The translations under genes and the position numbers were made by a program. DNA of 64,000 bases from Lachnospiraceae bacterium XBB2008 (GTDB lineage: Bacteria > Bacillota > Clostridia > Lachnospirales > Lachnospiraceae), in NCBI GenBank assembly GCA_900102235.1, contig FMVL01000006.1, forward strand, positions 310,001 to 374,000, given 5' to 3'. Positions 1-9,179 of this stretch are shown one piece after another. Below the pieces are notes generated by a model that saw only the letters and a list, made by a program, of their open reading frames with translations, did no database searches and was not told the origin of the DNA. The stretch's first letter is position 1; each line of letters opens with the position of its first letter.

Positions 1-280
1 CGATCTGGAAAGAAACGGGGAACCCAGGCCTGCAGCGATCATCTCCACATTTGATGATGAAGCCGATCAGAGCCGTGTAGCCGAGCTTTTCAACACATCG
101 CTGGTTCTGGATGCCGACAACGATAAAGCTCATGCTCTGCATGATGTTATATATATGGTCAAAAAAAGCGCAGTGGAAGCGAGGAGTGCCTCGGATGTTG
201 TGGATGCGGAATCCATCACCAGGCAGATGAATGATAAGAAAGCGCTTGAAGAACTGCGCAAAACAACTATAACGCTGTAA
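1..280 (+). CDS. dnaG: DNA primase, C-terminal end (partial)
   Basis: The reading frame enters at base 2 and stops at TAA 278-280, giving 92 residues of a C-terminus whose 5' part lies outside the window. It has the soluble, charged character of a DnaG helicase-interaction tail, with a stretch reading [14 protein letters not shown]. Identification rests mainly on position: it ends 17 bases before rpoD, the classic dnaG-rpoD macromolecular synthesis order of Firmicutes. DnaG makes RNA primers at the replication fork and its C-terminal domain binds the replicative helicase. No catalytic motif is visible in this fragment, so the call depends on context. Confidence 0.8.
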   Translation, partial: DLERNGEPRPAAIISTFDDEADQSRVAELFNTSLVLDADNDKAHALHDVIYMVKKSAVEARSASDVVDAESITRQMNDKKALEELRKTTITL

Positions 281-297
281 ACGGAAAGAGGAGAATT

Positions 298-1533
298 ATG
301 CCAAGGAAGAAAAAAGAACCCGAAATAGTCGTGGAAGAGGAGATCATCGAGGGAGAACCCCAGGATATCATCAATGATGACGGTCTGGATGACGGTATCG
401 AGCTTCCCCCTCAGGCTGAGGAAAAACTTCAGGAACTCATCGATCTGGGCAAGAAGAAAAAGAACCTTCTGGAACTCAGCGAAGTGGCGGATTTTCTGAC
501 AGAGGTCAATCTTGATGATGATCAGCTCTCTCACGTGATGGATGTGCTCGCTCAGCATGAGATCGATATCCTAAGCATCTCGGAGAATGATCCCGATGCC
601 GAAGATGATCAGATGGATGATCTTGATGATGATGCCGAGATCGAAGAAGAGGAAGTGGACCTTGACAATATCGAAGGTTTCATTCCCGAAGGCGTGAGCC
701 TTGAAGATCCCGTCCGCATGTATCTCAAGGAGATAGGTAAGGTTCCGCTGCTCAGCGCGGATGAGGAGATCGAACTTGCCCAGGCCATGGAAAGAGGCGG
801 TGAGGAAGGCGAGGAAGCCAAGAAGAAACTGGCTGAAGCCAACTTAAGGCTGGTCGTATCCATAGCCAAGAGATATGTCGGACGCGGCATGCTTTTCCTT
901 GATCTTATTCAGGAAGGTAACCTGGGCCTTATCAAGGCAGTTGAGAAATTTGATTACCACAAGGGTTATAAGTTCTCTACATATGCCACATGGTGGATCC
1001 GTCAGGCCATAACCAGAGCCATAGCCGATCAGGCCAGGACCATACGTATCCCCGTACATATGGTTGAGACTATCAATAAGCTCATACGAGTTTCGAGGCA
1101 GCTGCTTCAGGAACTCGGCCGCGAACCTACCCCCGAGGAGATCGGTGCCGAGATGGGCATGCCGGTCGAAAGGGTAAGAGAGATACTGAAGATCTCACAG
1201 GAACCCGTTTCTCTCGAAACTCCGATCGGTGAAGAGGAAGATTCACATCTCGGAGATTTTATCCAGGATGATAATGTACCCGTACCTGCAGATGCCGCAG
1301 CTTTCACACTTCTTAAGGAACAGCTCGTGGAGGTTCTCGGAACTCTTACCGAAAGAGAGCAGAAAGTCTTAAGACTCCGCTTCGGCCTTGATGACGGAAG
1401 AGCACGCACACTCGAAGAAGTCGGCAAGGAGTTCAATGTGACCAGAGAGAGGATCAGACAGATAGAAGCCAAGGCTCTGCGTAAACTGCGTCATCCCAGC
1501 CGCAGCCGCAAGTTAAAGGATTATCTTGAGTAA
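298..1533 (+). CDS. rpoD: Primary sigma factor (sigma-70/SigA)
   Basis: Housekeeping sigma factor of 411 aa that directs RNA polymerase to -35/-10 promoters. A region 1.1-like segment (about residues 40-95) is followed by a very acidic linker (100-125). Region 1.2 starts near 134, region 2 spans about 181-250 ([12 protein letters not shown], then [11 protein letters not shown]), region 3 about 259-335, and region 4 about 345-400 with the helix-turn-helix [20 protein letters not shown]. The ATG at 298 follows an AGAGGAGA ribosome site. The gene lies just behind dnaG, and its stop TAA shares its last base with the ATG of trmK (TAATG), so the two are translationally coupled. Confidence 0.98.
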   Translation: MPRKKKEPEIVVEEEIIEGEPQDIINDDGLDDGIELPPQAEEKLQELIDLGKKKKNLLELSEVADFLTEVNLDDDQLSHVMDVLAQHEIDILSISENDPDAEDDQMDDLDDDAEIEEEEVDLDNIEGFIPEGVSLEDPVRMYLKEIGKVPLLSADEEIELAQAMERGGEEGEEAKKKLAEANLRLVVSIAKRYVGRGMLFLDLIQEGNLGLIKAVEKFDYHKGYKFSTYATWWIRQAITRAIADQARTIRIPVHMVETINKLIRVSRQLLQELGREPTPEEIGAEMGMPVERVREILKISQEPVSLETPIGEEEDSHLGDFIQDDNVPVPADAAAFTLLKEQLVEVLGTLTEREQKVLRLRFGLDDGRARTLEEVGKEFNVTRERIRQIEAKALRKLRHPSRSRKLKDYLE

Positions 1534-2327
1534 TGACGGGAGATGACCTTTCGGCAAGACTGCTCACCGTAGCGGCCATGGTCACTCCGGGAATGTATGT
1601 ATACGATGTCGGATGCGACCATGCGTTTCTGTCCATCTATCTGGTCAGAAGAAATATTTCGCCTTTGGCATTTGCATCGGATGTAAGACCGGGACCTGTC
1701 AGGACCGCAACGGAACACGTCATTTCCGAGGGACTCGAAAACAGGATCAGTGTCACGCAGCGTGACGGGATCAAAGGCATCGATGAAGTCAGACATCCTG
1801 CAACCCTGATCCTGGCCGGCATGGGCGGTCCGCTCATCCTGCAGATCCTGGGTGCGGATATCGATACAGCTCATATGTTTGATGAACTCATAGTCTCACC
1901 GCAATCATGCATTGAGGAGTTCAGGTCCGGTCTTACGGATCTTGATCTTCGGATCACGGAAGAGAAGATGGTTCATGAATCCGGTAAGTTTTATACCGTG
2001 ATGAAGCTCAAACCCGGGCTTACGCAAAGCTGCGCATGCGGTCACCTGAAAGTCTCATATGAGACCGGGGAGAATCTTTTTCCGGATCTTACGGATGAGC
2101 ACTGCAGGCATATCTACGATCTGTACGGATATGCACTGATCGCGGGGCGGGATCCGGTGCTTGCACGGTATCTTGAATTTGAGAGAAGGGTATTAAATGA
2201 AATTGCGGGAGAACTTGATCCCGCACAGCATAAAGACAGATCTGATCAGCTCAGGGAACAGATAGCCGATAACGAACATGTCAGCAAACTGATGGAGGGA
2301 TGCGCGTATGGTAACAGTAACGATTGA
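1533..2327 (+). CDS. trmK: tRNA (adenine22-N1)-methyltransferase
   Basis: A 264-aa SAM-dependent methyltransferase of the TrmK family (formerly DUF633), which methylates N1 of A22 in tRNA in Gram-positive bacteria. The Rossmann motif I reads DVGCDHA at residues 25-31, and the AGMGG motif is at 95-99, both diagnostic of the family. The ATG overlaps the rpoD stop by one base. In many Firmicutes trmK is followed by a Nif3-family gene; here the next gene is a TGS/uridine-kinase-like protein whose start lies inside the trmK 3' end (20-base overlap). Family assignment is firm; the methylated position is taken from characterised homologues. Confidence 0.9.
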   Translation: MTGDDLSARLLTVAAMVTPGMYVYDVGCDHAFLSIYLVRRNISPLAFASDVRPGPVRTATEHVISEGLENRISVTQRDGIKGIDEVRHPATLILAGMGGPLILQILGADIDTAHMFDELIVSPQSCIEEFRSGLTDLDLRITEEKMVHESGKFYTVMKLKPGLTQSCACGHLKVSYETGENLFPDLTDEHCRHIYDLYGYALIAGRDPVLARYLEFERRVLNEIAGELDPAQHKDRSDQLREQIADNEHVSKLMEGCAYGNSND

Positions 2328-3963
2328 AGGCAAAGAGTATTACTACGAAGAAGGGATCAAATATGAGATCATAGCGAAAGAGTTCCAGAAAAACTATGAC
2401 ACTCCGATCGCTTTGGTGATCGTAGACGGGAAGATCCGCGAACTCATGAAGAGAGTGACCAAGGATTGTTCCATCGACTTTATTACTTTCAAGAGTGTTA
2501 TCGGGCATAAAACTTTTGTTCGTACAGCCGTCATGATGATGATGAAAGCCATACATGACGAGTACGGTGCGGGAGCTACCAATAAAGTGAAGGTCAACTT
2601 TACCATAGGCCCCGGCTATTATTGCTCATTCAAGGGGGATCTGAAGATCGATGCCGCAGGCATAGAACGTATCAAGACCCGCATGCAGGAGATGATAAAT
2701 GCGGACATCCCTTTCACCAAAAAGTCATATCCTACGGATGAAGCACTTGCGCTGTTCAGAAAACTCGGGATGACCGATAAGGAGCAGCTGTTTAAATACC
2801 GCAGATCTTCAAGCATCAATATCTACTGTCTGGGTGATTATTACGATTACTACTACGGATATATGATGCCGAGCACATCATATGTAACGAAGTTCGATCT
2901 GATTCCGTATGAAGACGGCATGATGCTCGTTCTTCCCCAGCACGGGACCGGAAACGGAGTTGAGCAGTTCGTACCCAGAAAGAAACTGTTTTCGACTCTC
3001 ATGCAGGCATCCGACTGGTCGGAAGACATGGGTATCGATACTGTGGGCGATCTTAATGACTGGGTTTGCTCCGGACAGATCGAGGATCTGATCCTTGTTC
3101 AGGAAGCCCTTCAGGAAAGACGCATAGGAGAGATCGCCAGAGAGATATCCGAGCGTGACGGCGTGAAGTTCGTAATGATCGCAGGCCCTTCTTCATCAGG
3201 CAAGACGACATTCTCGCACAGACTGTCCATACAGCTTCGTACATACGGTCTGACGCCTCATCCCATAGCTTTGGATAACTATTACAAGGATCATAAGGAT
3301 ACACCTCTCGATGAGGATGGTAATCCCGATTATGAGTGTCTGGATGCTCTGGATGTCGAACAGTTCAACAAGGACATGACCGAACTGCTGGACGGAAAAG
3401 AAGTGGAACTGCCTACTTACAACTTCAAGACCGGCAAGAGAGAGTACAAAGGAAACTGCCTGAAACTCGGCGATGATGATATACTTGTTATCGAGGGTAT
3501 TCACGGACTTAACGAAAAGATGTCCTACGCACTTCCGGCAGAGAGTAAGTACAAGATCTATATCTCGGCACTTACCGCACTTAATGTTGACGAGCATAAC
3601 CGTATACCCACCACTGACGGAAGGATTATCAGACGTATGGTTAGAGACGCAAGAACAAGAGGCGCCTCAGCTCAGAAGACGATCGCCATGTGGCCTTCTG
3701 TCCGCAAAGGGGAAGAGATGTATATCTTCCCGTATCAGGAAGACGCGGATGCAATGTTCAATTCGGCGCTCATATATGAACTGGCAGTGCTCAAGCCTTA
3801 TGCCGAGCCTCTCCTTTACAGCATAGAAAAAGGCGAGCCTGAGTACTTTGAAGCCAGAAGACTGCTTAAGTTCCTTGAATACTTCCTGACGATAGGATCG
3901 GACGGACTGCCGAATAACTCACTGATCAGGGAATTCGTCGGCGGCGGATGTTTTAATCTGTAA
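2308..3963 (+). CDS. TGS/ThrRS-like domain plus uridine-kinase-type nucleoside kinase
   Basis: A two-part cytoplasmic protein of 551 aa. The N-terminal 1-60 looks like a TGS (ubiquitin-like) domain and about 60-220 resembles the second additional domain of threonyl-tRNA synthetase. The C-terminal part (about 285-551) is a PRK/uridine-kinase fold with Walker A GPSSSGKT at 293-300. Proteins of this architecture are widespread in Clostridia and are annotated as nucleoside kinases, but their substrate is not settled. Translation starts within trmK with ATG at 2308, so the pair is coupled. It runs convergently towards rnpB, with no obvious terminator in the 28 bases between them. Confidence 0.85.
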   Translation: MVTVTIEGKEYYYEEGIKYEIIAKEFQKNYDTPIALVIVDGKIRELMKRVTKDCSIDFITFKSVIGHKTFVRTAVMMMMKAIHDEYGAGATNKVKVNFTIGPGYYCSFKGDLKIDAAGIERIKTRMQEMINADIPFTKKSYPTDEALALFRKLGMTDKEQLFKYRRSSSINIYCLGDYYDYYYGYMMPSTSYVTKFDLIPYEDGMMLVLPQHGTGNGVEQFVPRKKLFSTLMQASDWSEDMGIDTVGDLNDWVCSGQIEDLILVQEALQERRIGEIAREISERDGVKFVMIAGPSSSGKTTFSHRLSIQLRTYGLTPHPIALDNYYKDHKDTPLDEDGNPDYECLDALDVEQFNKDMTELLDGKEVELPTYNFKTGKREYKGNCLKLGDDDILVIEGIHGLNEKMSYALPAESKYKIYISALTALNVDEHNRIPTTDGRIIRRMVRDARTRGASAQKTIAMWPSVRKGEEMYIFPYQEDADAMFNSALIYELAVLKPYAEPLLYSIEKGEPEYFEARRLLKFLEYFLTIGSDGLPNNSLIREFVGGGCFNL

Positions 3964-3991
3964 TTAAATAGTTGGAAAGAACGGAATGCAG

Positions 3992-4334
3992 GTTTGAGTC
4001 GGACTGTAAGCCGGGTTCTGTCTGGAATGATCATCTATCTAGGACTGACGTTACCGACAGCCTCAAGCGACCTACCTGAGGAATGGTCGGGCAAACCTTA
4101 GCTCCTCTGTTTGGTCTTGCTTCGGATGGGGTTTACACAGCCTCACCTGTTACCAGATGAGCGGTAGTCTCTTACACTGCCATTTCACCCTCACTATACT
4201 TGCGTATAGCAGTTTTATTTCTGTTGCACTGGCCTGGGAGTCACCTCCACCGGACGTTATCCGGCATCCTGCCCTGCGAAGCCCGGACTTTCCTCACCTG
4301 CGTAAGCAGCCGCGATCATTCATCCGGCTCAAAC
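3992..4334 (-). ncRNA. rnpB: RNase P RNA (class A)
   Basis: Catalytic RNA that removes 5' leaders from pre-tRNA. On the minus strand the 5' part contains the universal P4/CR-I block GAGGAAAGTCCGGGC (about 4281-4295), and the 3' end carries the conserved ACAGAACCCGGCTTA block just before the terminal stem. I set the ends by the P1 helix: GTTTGAG at 3992-3998 on the plus strand pairs with CTCAAAC at 4328-4334, and the stem continues after one mismatch. Length is about 343 nt, in the usual bacterial range. It is convergent with the nucleoside kinase gene and diverges from the aldo/keto reductase, whose start codon is only 35 bases away. Confidence 0.95.
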
Positions 4335-4344
4335 ATGCAGGAGA

Positions 4345-4405
4345 ATGATATCATATAAAGGAATTGAGATGCAATACAGACTGGATAAATACGGAAACGA
4401 ATTAT
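4345..4405 (-). promoter_or_regulatory. Candidate rnpB promoter overlapping the reductase start
   Basis: On the minus strand a TTGCAT box and, 18 bases downstream, TATCAT (5 of 6 matches to the -10 consensus) lie about 7 bases before the mapped 5' end of rnpB. The -35 is a poor match (3 of 6). If correct, the promoter overlaps the RBS and first codons of the plus-strand aldo/keto reductase gene. Confidence 0.4.
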
Positions 4406-5547
4406 CCGTACTCGGCTACGGTTGTATGAGGTTTACAAATACAGCCGGACATATCGATATGGAAAAGGCCGAGAAGGAGATCATGAGAGCTTACGAGCTC
4501 GGAGTAAACTACTATGACACGGCCTATATATATACAGGCAGCGAAGTGGCGGTCGGAGAGATATTTGAGCGCAATAATATCCGTGACAAGATCAATATTG
4601 CGACCAAACTCCCTCACTACATGATCAAGAATCCCGCGGATATGGACAGACTGTTCGAAGAGCAGCTTAAGAGGCTTCGTACAGATCATATCGATTATTA
4701 TCTGATGCACATGCTCACGGACATAGCTTCATGGAACAGGATCCGTGATATGGGCATAACGGATTGGATCGAGGAAAAAAAGGCCTCCGGACGTATCCGC
4801 CAGATAGGATTCTCATATCACGGCAATTCCGACATGTTCATGAAGATACTCGACGACTACGACTGGGAATTTGCTCAGATACAGTACAACTATATCGATG
4901 AACATTCCCAGGCAGGCCGTACGGGACTTGAACACGCCGAGGAAAAGAAGATCCCCATCATCATAATGGAGCCTCTCCGAGGCGGAAAACTCGTAAACGG
5001 ACTTCCGAAGGAAGCCAATGAGATGATCCGCAATCATCCGTCGGGAAGAAGTGCGGCAGAATGGGCACTCGGCTGGCTTTATGATCAGAGCGGAGTAAAG
5101 GTTGTTCTGTCAGGCATGAATTCTGTAGAGATGATAGAGGAAAACTGCAGGATAGCATCCGAATACACTCCAGGAAGCTTTACCGCCGAAGATCATAAAG
5201 CGATAAGCGAGATAGTCAGGCTGTATCATGCTCATATGAGAGTCGGATGTACCGGATGCAGATATTGTATGCCCTGCCCTCACAATGTTGATATTCCCGG
5301 CACTTTTGCCGCATATAACAGACAGGCTGTGGACGGCAAGCTCGGCGGCCTTAAGGAATACTTCATGTGCACCGCCATGCGCAAGGATTACACGGGGCCC
5401 GCAAACTGCATAGAATGTGGTCTGTGTGAAAAGCATTGTCCTCAGGGGATCAAGATCAGGGAAGAACTTAAGAATGCCCGGAGATCGCTTGAGACCCCGG
5501 TATATAAGATCGGACGCAAGTTTGTTCCGTTCTTTGCAAAGTTCTAG
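4369..5547 (+). CDS. Aldo/keto reductase with C-terminal 4Fe-4S ferredoxin-type domain
   Basis: A 392-aa predicted oxidoreductase. Residues 1-270 form an AKR TIM barrel with the catalytic-type Asp/Tyr segment YDTAYIYTG, a Lys in ATKLPHY and a His in YLMHML. The C-terminal about 100 residues carry Cys clusters CTGCRYCMPCPH and CIECGLCEKHCP, the second a canonical 4Fe-4S ferredoxin motif. This fusion is common in anaerobic Clostridia and suggests electron transfer between an Fe-S donor and a carbonyl substrate, which is unknown. I chose ATG 4369 (MQYRLDKYG) over the in-frame ATG 4345 because AAAGG lies 7 bases upstream and family N-termini begin there. Confidence 0.9.
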   Translation: MQYRLDKYGNELSVLGYGCMRFTNTAGHIDMEKAEKEIMRAYELGVNYYDTAYIYTGSEVAVGEIFERNNIRDKINIATKLPHYMIKNPADMDRLFEEQLKRLRTDHIDYYLMHMLTDIASWNRIRDMGITDWIEEKKASGRIRQIGFSYHGNSDMFMKILDDYDWEFAQIQYNYIDEHSQAGRTGLEHAEEKKIPIIIMEPLRGGKLVNGLPKEANEMIRNHPSGRSAAEWALGWLYDQSGVKVVLSGMNSVEMIEENCRIASEYTPGSFTAEDHKAISEIVRLYHAHMRVGCTGCRYCMPCPHNVDIPGTFAAYNRQAVDGKLGGLKEYFMCTAMRKDYTGPANCIECGLCEKHCPQGIKIREELKNARRSLETPVYKIGRKFVPFFAKF

Positions 5548-5609
5548 GTTTCTGCGTCTGCAGATTTACCGGATAGATGTTTCATTACTAATCAAAAGGA
5601 GATTAACCG

Positions 5610-5918
5610 ATGGAAGAAAGAAGAAAAATTGACCGAGTCGAGTTCCCCTCCAATACCGTCATCGTGGTATGCGACACACAGGAGAAGATCTACTGCCGTA
5701 CGGAGAACGTGAGCCCCTTGGGCATGGGTATCAGAGTTCCCGCCGGCACCCCTGAGATACAGGGCATGGACGTTATCGTAGTAGCAGAGACGCTGATCAT
5801 GTATGCGGATGTACTACGTCAGGAAAAACAGGAAGACGGAACCGCCATGGTCGGTGTGCAGGCCAGAAGATTTACACCCGACGTATTACAGTATCTCTTC
5901 GATCATGTGGGAGACTGA
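5610..5918 (+). CDS. PilZ-domain c-di-GMP receptor (single domain)
   Basis: A 102-aa protein consisting of one PilZ beta-barrel. The two c-di-GMP binding signatures are visible: an RxxxR-type arginine pair in RRKIDR at the N-terminus and the N/DxSxxG-type segment ENVSPLGMG around residues 31-39. PilZ proteins change conformation on binding c-di-GMP and act on partner enzymes or motors. The ATG is preceded by AAAAGGAG. It is flanked by the aldo/keto reductase and a CobW GTPase, neither an obvious partner. It is the only classical c-di-GMP receptor seen here, in a window with six c-di-GMP turnover proteins. Confidence 0.88.
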   Translation: MEERRKIDRVEFPSNTVIVVCDTQEKIYCRTENVSPLGMGIRVPAGTPEIQGMDVIVVAETLIMYADVLRQEKQEDGTAMVGVQARRFTPDVLQYLFDHVGD

Positions 5919-5948
5919 TCTCGGGTAACTTTACTGAGGAGAATTATT

Positions 5949-7055
5949 ATGACTAAAATTGATATTGTATCCGGGTTTTTGGGAGCCGGTAAGACTACGC
6001 TGATCAAAAAACTGCTGTCTGAGGCATTGAACGGCACACAGACTGTCCTCATAGAGAATGAGTTCGGTGAGATCGGAATAGACGGAGGCTTCCTCAAAGA
6101 CGCCGGTATTGAGATCCGTGAGATGAATTCGGGATGTATCTGCTGTTCATTGGTCGGCGATTTCGGCACGGCTTTAAATGATGTTATAGATACATATCAC
6201 CCCGACAGGATCATCATCGAGCCTTCCGGAGTAGGAAAACTTTCCGATGTCATGAAGGCTGTCAATGATGCAATGGCTGACCGTGATGTGGAACTGAATT
6301 CCGCGGTAGCCGTTGTTGATGCCAAGAAAGCCAAAATGTATGCCAAGAATTTCGGTGAGTTCTTCATCAATCAGATAGAACATGCGGGAACGGTCATCTT
6401 AAGCCGTACCGGTGATATCTCCGATGATAAGCTCAAGGAGGCCGTAGGCATCATAAAAGAGCATAACGATCGTGCAACGGTGATCACTACGGTATGGGAC
6501 GATCTTACCGGAAAGAGCATACTTGATACGATCGAAGGCGCGTCTGATCTTGAATCCGAACTCATGAAAGAGGCTATCAGGGTAGCCGAAGAACATGAGA
6601 GAGAGCATCATCATCACCATCACGATCACGATGAGCACGAACACCATCATCATGACCACGATGACGATGATCACGATGAGCACGAACACCATCATCATGA
6701 CCACGATGACGATGATCATGATGAGCACGAACACCATCATCACGACCATGATCACGATCATCACCACGACCACCACCATGCTGATGATATCTTCGACAGC
6801 TGGGGATACGAGACTCCCGATAAGTATACTGCGGATGAGATCGATCATATCCTGGATGAGCTTGATAACGGAGAATACGGCGCTGTACTCAGGGCCAAAG
6901 GCATGGTTCCCTCAAGCGAGGGCGGATGGATATTCTTTGATTACGTACCCGGCGAAAAGAACATCCGTGACGGCGAACCCGATGTAACGGGTAAGTTCTG
7001 CGTGATCGGAGCGGAACTTAAGACAGATAAACTGGAAGGACTTATAAAGAAGTGA
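5949..7055 (+). CDS. G3E GTPase, CobW/COG0523 family, with His-rich metal-binding insert
   Basis: A 368-aa metallochaperone-type GTPase. The P-loop is GFLGAGKT (9-16), the family metal-binding motif CxCC is C63-I-C65-C66 in NSGCICC, and the G4 region reads LSRTGD. Residues about 220-277 are almost entirely His/Asp/Glu, organised as three 15-residue repeats, before a CobW C-terminal domain (about 285-368). COG0523 members deliver or sense metals, often Zn; the insert suggests metal storage or buffering, probably Zn or Ni (inference). RBS GAGGAG precedes ATG 5949. The next gene, another G3E GTPase, starts with a GTG overlapping this stop codon. No Zur box was identified. Confidence 0.93.
   Translation: MTKIDIVSGFLGAGKTTLIKKLLSEALNGTQTVLIENEFGEIGIDGGFLKDAGIEIREMNSGCICCSLVGDFGTALNDVIDTYHPDRIIIEPSGVGKLSDVMKAVNDAMADRDVELNSAVAVVDAKKAKMYAKNFGEFFINQIEHAGTVILSRTGDISDDKLKEAVGIIKEHNDRATVITTVWDDLTGKSILDTIEGASDLESELMKEAIRVAEEHEREHHHHHHDHDEHEHHHHDHDDDDHDEHEHHHHDHDDDDHDEHEHHHHDHDHDHHHDHHHADDIFDSWGYETPDKYTADEIDHILDELDNGEYGAVLRAKGMVPSSEGGWIFFDYVPGEKNIRDGEPDVTGKFCVIGAELKTDKLEGLIKK
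6627..6761 (+). repeat. Three 45-bp in-frame tandem repeats encoding the His/Asp tract
   Basis: Units begin at 6627, 6672 and 6717 with exactly 45-bp period; the first two are identical at the nucleotide level and the third has diverged at its 3' half. Each encodes a 15-residue unit of His, Asp and Glu. The structure is expected to expand and contract by slippage, changing metal-site number without frameshift. Confidence 0.9.
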
Positions 7056-7993
7056 GACCGGTATATATGATCACCGGCTTTCTCGAAAGCGGAAAGACCG
7101 AATTCATCAATTACACGTTGGCACAGCCATATTTTCATGCAAAAGGAACCACACTCCTCATCCTCTGCGAAGAGGGTGAGGTTGAGTATGATCCCGAACT
7201 CCTGAAGGCTACAAAGACCATAAAGGAAGTCATCGAGAACGAGGAAGACTTTACTGCCGATAAACTCTCGGAGCTTGATAAGGCTTATAAACCCGAGCGT
7301 ATCATAATCGAGTTTAACGGTATGTGGAATTACAGAAATGTCAAGCTTCCGTGGTTCTGGAATATCGAACAGCAGATCACGACGATCGATGCATCAACTT
7401 TTCCGATGTATTACAGCAACATGAAATCGCTGCTCAACGAGATGCTCAAGAAGTCGGAACTCATCATTTTCAACAGATGTGACGGACTCGGAGAAGAACT
7501 TGCCACATACAAGCGTAATGTCAAGGCAGTGAATCCCAAAGCAGATATCGTATTTGAAGATGCGCAGGGAGAGATAAGTCAGATATTTGAAGCCGATCTT
7601 CCTTTTGACCTGAAATCCGACCCGATCGTGCTCGACAACTACGGATACGGCATATTCTTCATAGACGCCATGGATCATCTTGACAGATATGTCGGCAAAA
7701 AGATTAAGTTCCTCGCTCAGGTGATGAAACCCGAGGATGTGGGCGGAAACTTCTTTGTACCGGGCAGGATGGCAATGACATGCTGTGCCGAAGATATGTC
7801 ATTCCTTGGATATCTGTGCAGATACGATAAGGTATCGGAATTGAATAACAGAGACTGGATCACCGTAACAGCCAAAGTAGGCAAGGAGAGACTTCCCGAG
7901 TACGAAGGCAACGAAGGACCTGTCCTTGAAGCCGTAGAGGTGATACCTGCCAAAGAACCCGCACCGAAAGACCAGGTGATAAGTTTCAGTTGA
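7052..7993 (+). CDS. CobW-like P-loop GTPase fused to a TIGR03943-like C-terminal domain
   Basis: A 313-aa protein beginning with GTG at 7052 that overlaps the stop of the preceding GTPase by three bases. The P-loop is GFLESGKT (9-16) and the G4-like motif NRCD is at 141-144, but the CxCC metal motif typical of COG0523 is absent. Residues about 195-295 contain RMAMTCCAEDMSFLGYL, resembling the C-terminal TCCAADA-type segment of the YcgQ/TIGR03943 proteins that accompany DUF318 permeases in metal-related operons. I read it as a natural fusion of GTPase and TIGR03943-like domains. The fold of the tail is inferred from motif resemblance only. It probably acts with the His-rich neighbour. Confidence 0.75.
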   Translation: MRPVYMITGFLESGKTEFINYTLAQPYFHAKGTTLLILCEEGEVEYDPELLKATKTIKEVIENEEDFTADKLSELDKAYKPERIIIEFNGMWNYRNVKLPWFWNIEQQITTIDASTFPMYYSNMKSLLNEMLKKSELIIFNRCDGLGEELATYKRNVKAVNPKADIVFEDAQGEISQIFEADLPFDLKSDPIVLDNYGYGIFFIDAMDHLDRYVGKKIKFLAQVMKPEDVGGNFFVPGRMAMTCCAEDMSFLGYLCRYDKVSELNNRDWITVTAKVGKERLPEYEGNEGPVLEAVEVIPAKEPAPKDQVISFS

Positions 7994-8018
7994 TCTTTCA
8001 TACATACAGGAGACTGAT

Positions 8019-9170
8019 ATGCCCAGAGTATTTTTGATCGTATTAGACAGTTTCGGAATAGGTGAGATGCCCGATGCCGACAGATTCGGTGACGTTGGTG
8101 CGAATACGATAAGGAGTTGTGCATCCGATCCCGGATTTATCGTACCCAATATGAAACGGCTAGGGCTCATGAACATAGACGGAGTTGACCTGCCTGACAA
8201 AGAAGACGCCCCGGAGGGCGCTTTTGCACGTTTGGCGGAAAGGTCGAACGGCAAGGACACAACCATAGGACATTGGGAGATAGCCGGAATTTATTCGCCG
8301 AATGCTCTGCCGACATATCCGAACGGATTTCCCGATGAAGTCATTGATGAGTTCAAATCTCTGACCGGCAGAGGCGTGCTCTGTAACAAGCCTTACTCTG
8401 GAACAGTGGTCATCAACGAATACGGTGATGAGCATATGCGTACCGGAGACCTCATCGTATATACGTCAGCCGATTCCGTATTCCAGATCGCCGCACATGA
8501 GGACATCGTGCCTGTGGAACAGCTCTATGAGTATTGCCGAATGGCGCGCGAGATGCTTAAAGGCGAGCATGCTGTAGGACGTGTCATCGCAAGGCCCTTC
8601 ATCGGAACGAGCGGAGCCTACACCCGTACACCCAGACGTCATGATTTCTCATTGCTCCCTCCGTCTGTCACGATGCTCGACCAGATCAAGGAAGCCGGCA
8701 TGGATGTGATATCTGTCGGTAAGATCTATGATATCTTCGCTGGCAAGGGGATCACCGAATCCAATCCCACAACCGGAAACCCTGACGGCATTGATAAGAC
8801 TCTGGCTATCATGGATCGTGATTTTAACGGAATCTGTTTCACCAATCTTGTTGATACCGACATGATCTACGGCCACCGCAGAGACATACCCGGATATGCG
8901 GGTGCACTCAGCTATTTTGATGAGAAACTGCCTCTGATGCTTGATAAAATGCGTGAGGACGATTACCTCATGATAACCGCAGACCACGGCTGCGATCCCG
9001 GATTCACCAAATCCACGGATCATACCCGTGAATATATACCGTTCCTGATGACCGGCAGCAAGGTTAAACCGGGCAGCCGCGGCACCCGTACCACTTTTGC
9101 CGATATCGGTGCAACCGTGCTTGATATCTTCGGGATCACGCCCGGGTTTACAGGGACAAGCATGCTTTAG
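8019..9170 (+). CDS. deoB: Phosphopentomutase
   Basis: A 383-aa enzyme that interconverts (deoxy)ribose-1-phosphate and (deoxy)ribose-5-phosphate in nucleoside catabolism. It belongs to the alkaline-phosphatase superfamily: the N-terminus reads FLIVLDSFGIGEMPDAD with metal-binding Asp residues, and the C-terminal metal site appears as TADHGCDP. Length matches the family (about 390 aa). ATG 8019 follows CAGGAG. It is separated from the CobW genes by 25 bases and followed by the structured repeat element at 9180-9385. No nucleoside phosphorylase or deoC gene is adjacent. Confidence 0.96.
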   Translation: MPRVFLIVLDSFGIGEMPDADRFGDVGANTIRSCASDPGFIVPNMKRLGLMNIDGVDLPDKEDAPEGAFARLAERSNGKDTTIGHWEIAGIYSPNALPTYPNGFPDEVIDEFKSLTGRGVLCNKPYSGTVVINEYGDEHMRTGDLIVYTSADSVFQIAAHEDIVPVEQLYEYCRMAREMLKGEHAVGRVIARPFIGTSGAYTRTPRRHDFSLLPPSVTMLDQIKEAGMDVISVGKIYDIFAGKGITESNPTTGNPDGIDKTLAIMDRDFNGICFTNLVDTDMIYGHRRDIPGYAGALSYFDEKLPLMLDKMREDDYLMITADHGCDPGFTKSTDHTREYIPFLMTGSKVKPGSRGTRTTFADIGATVLDIFGITPGFTGTSML

Positions 9171-9179
9171 TTTATTATT

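Noticed and set aside
4157-4348. Plus-strand reading frame of 63 codons
   Set aside because: It lies within and antisense to RNase P RNA and has no RBS or recognisable protein sequence.
6627-6761. Regular 45-bp repeats considered as a CRISPR array
   Set aside because: Units are contiguous without spacers, in frame, and encode the His/Asp tract of a GTPase.
6399-6848. Minus-strand frame rich in Val/Met that looks like a membrane protein
   Set aside because: It is the complement of the His/Asp repeat; the hydrophobic run is a translation artefact.
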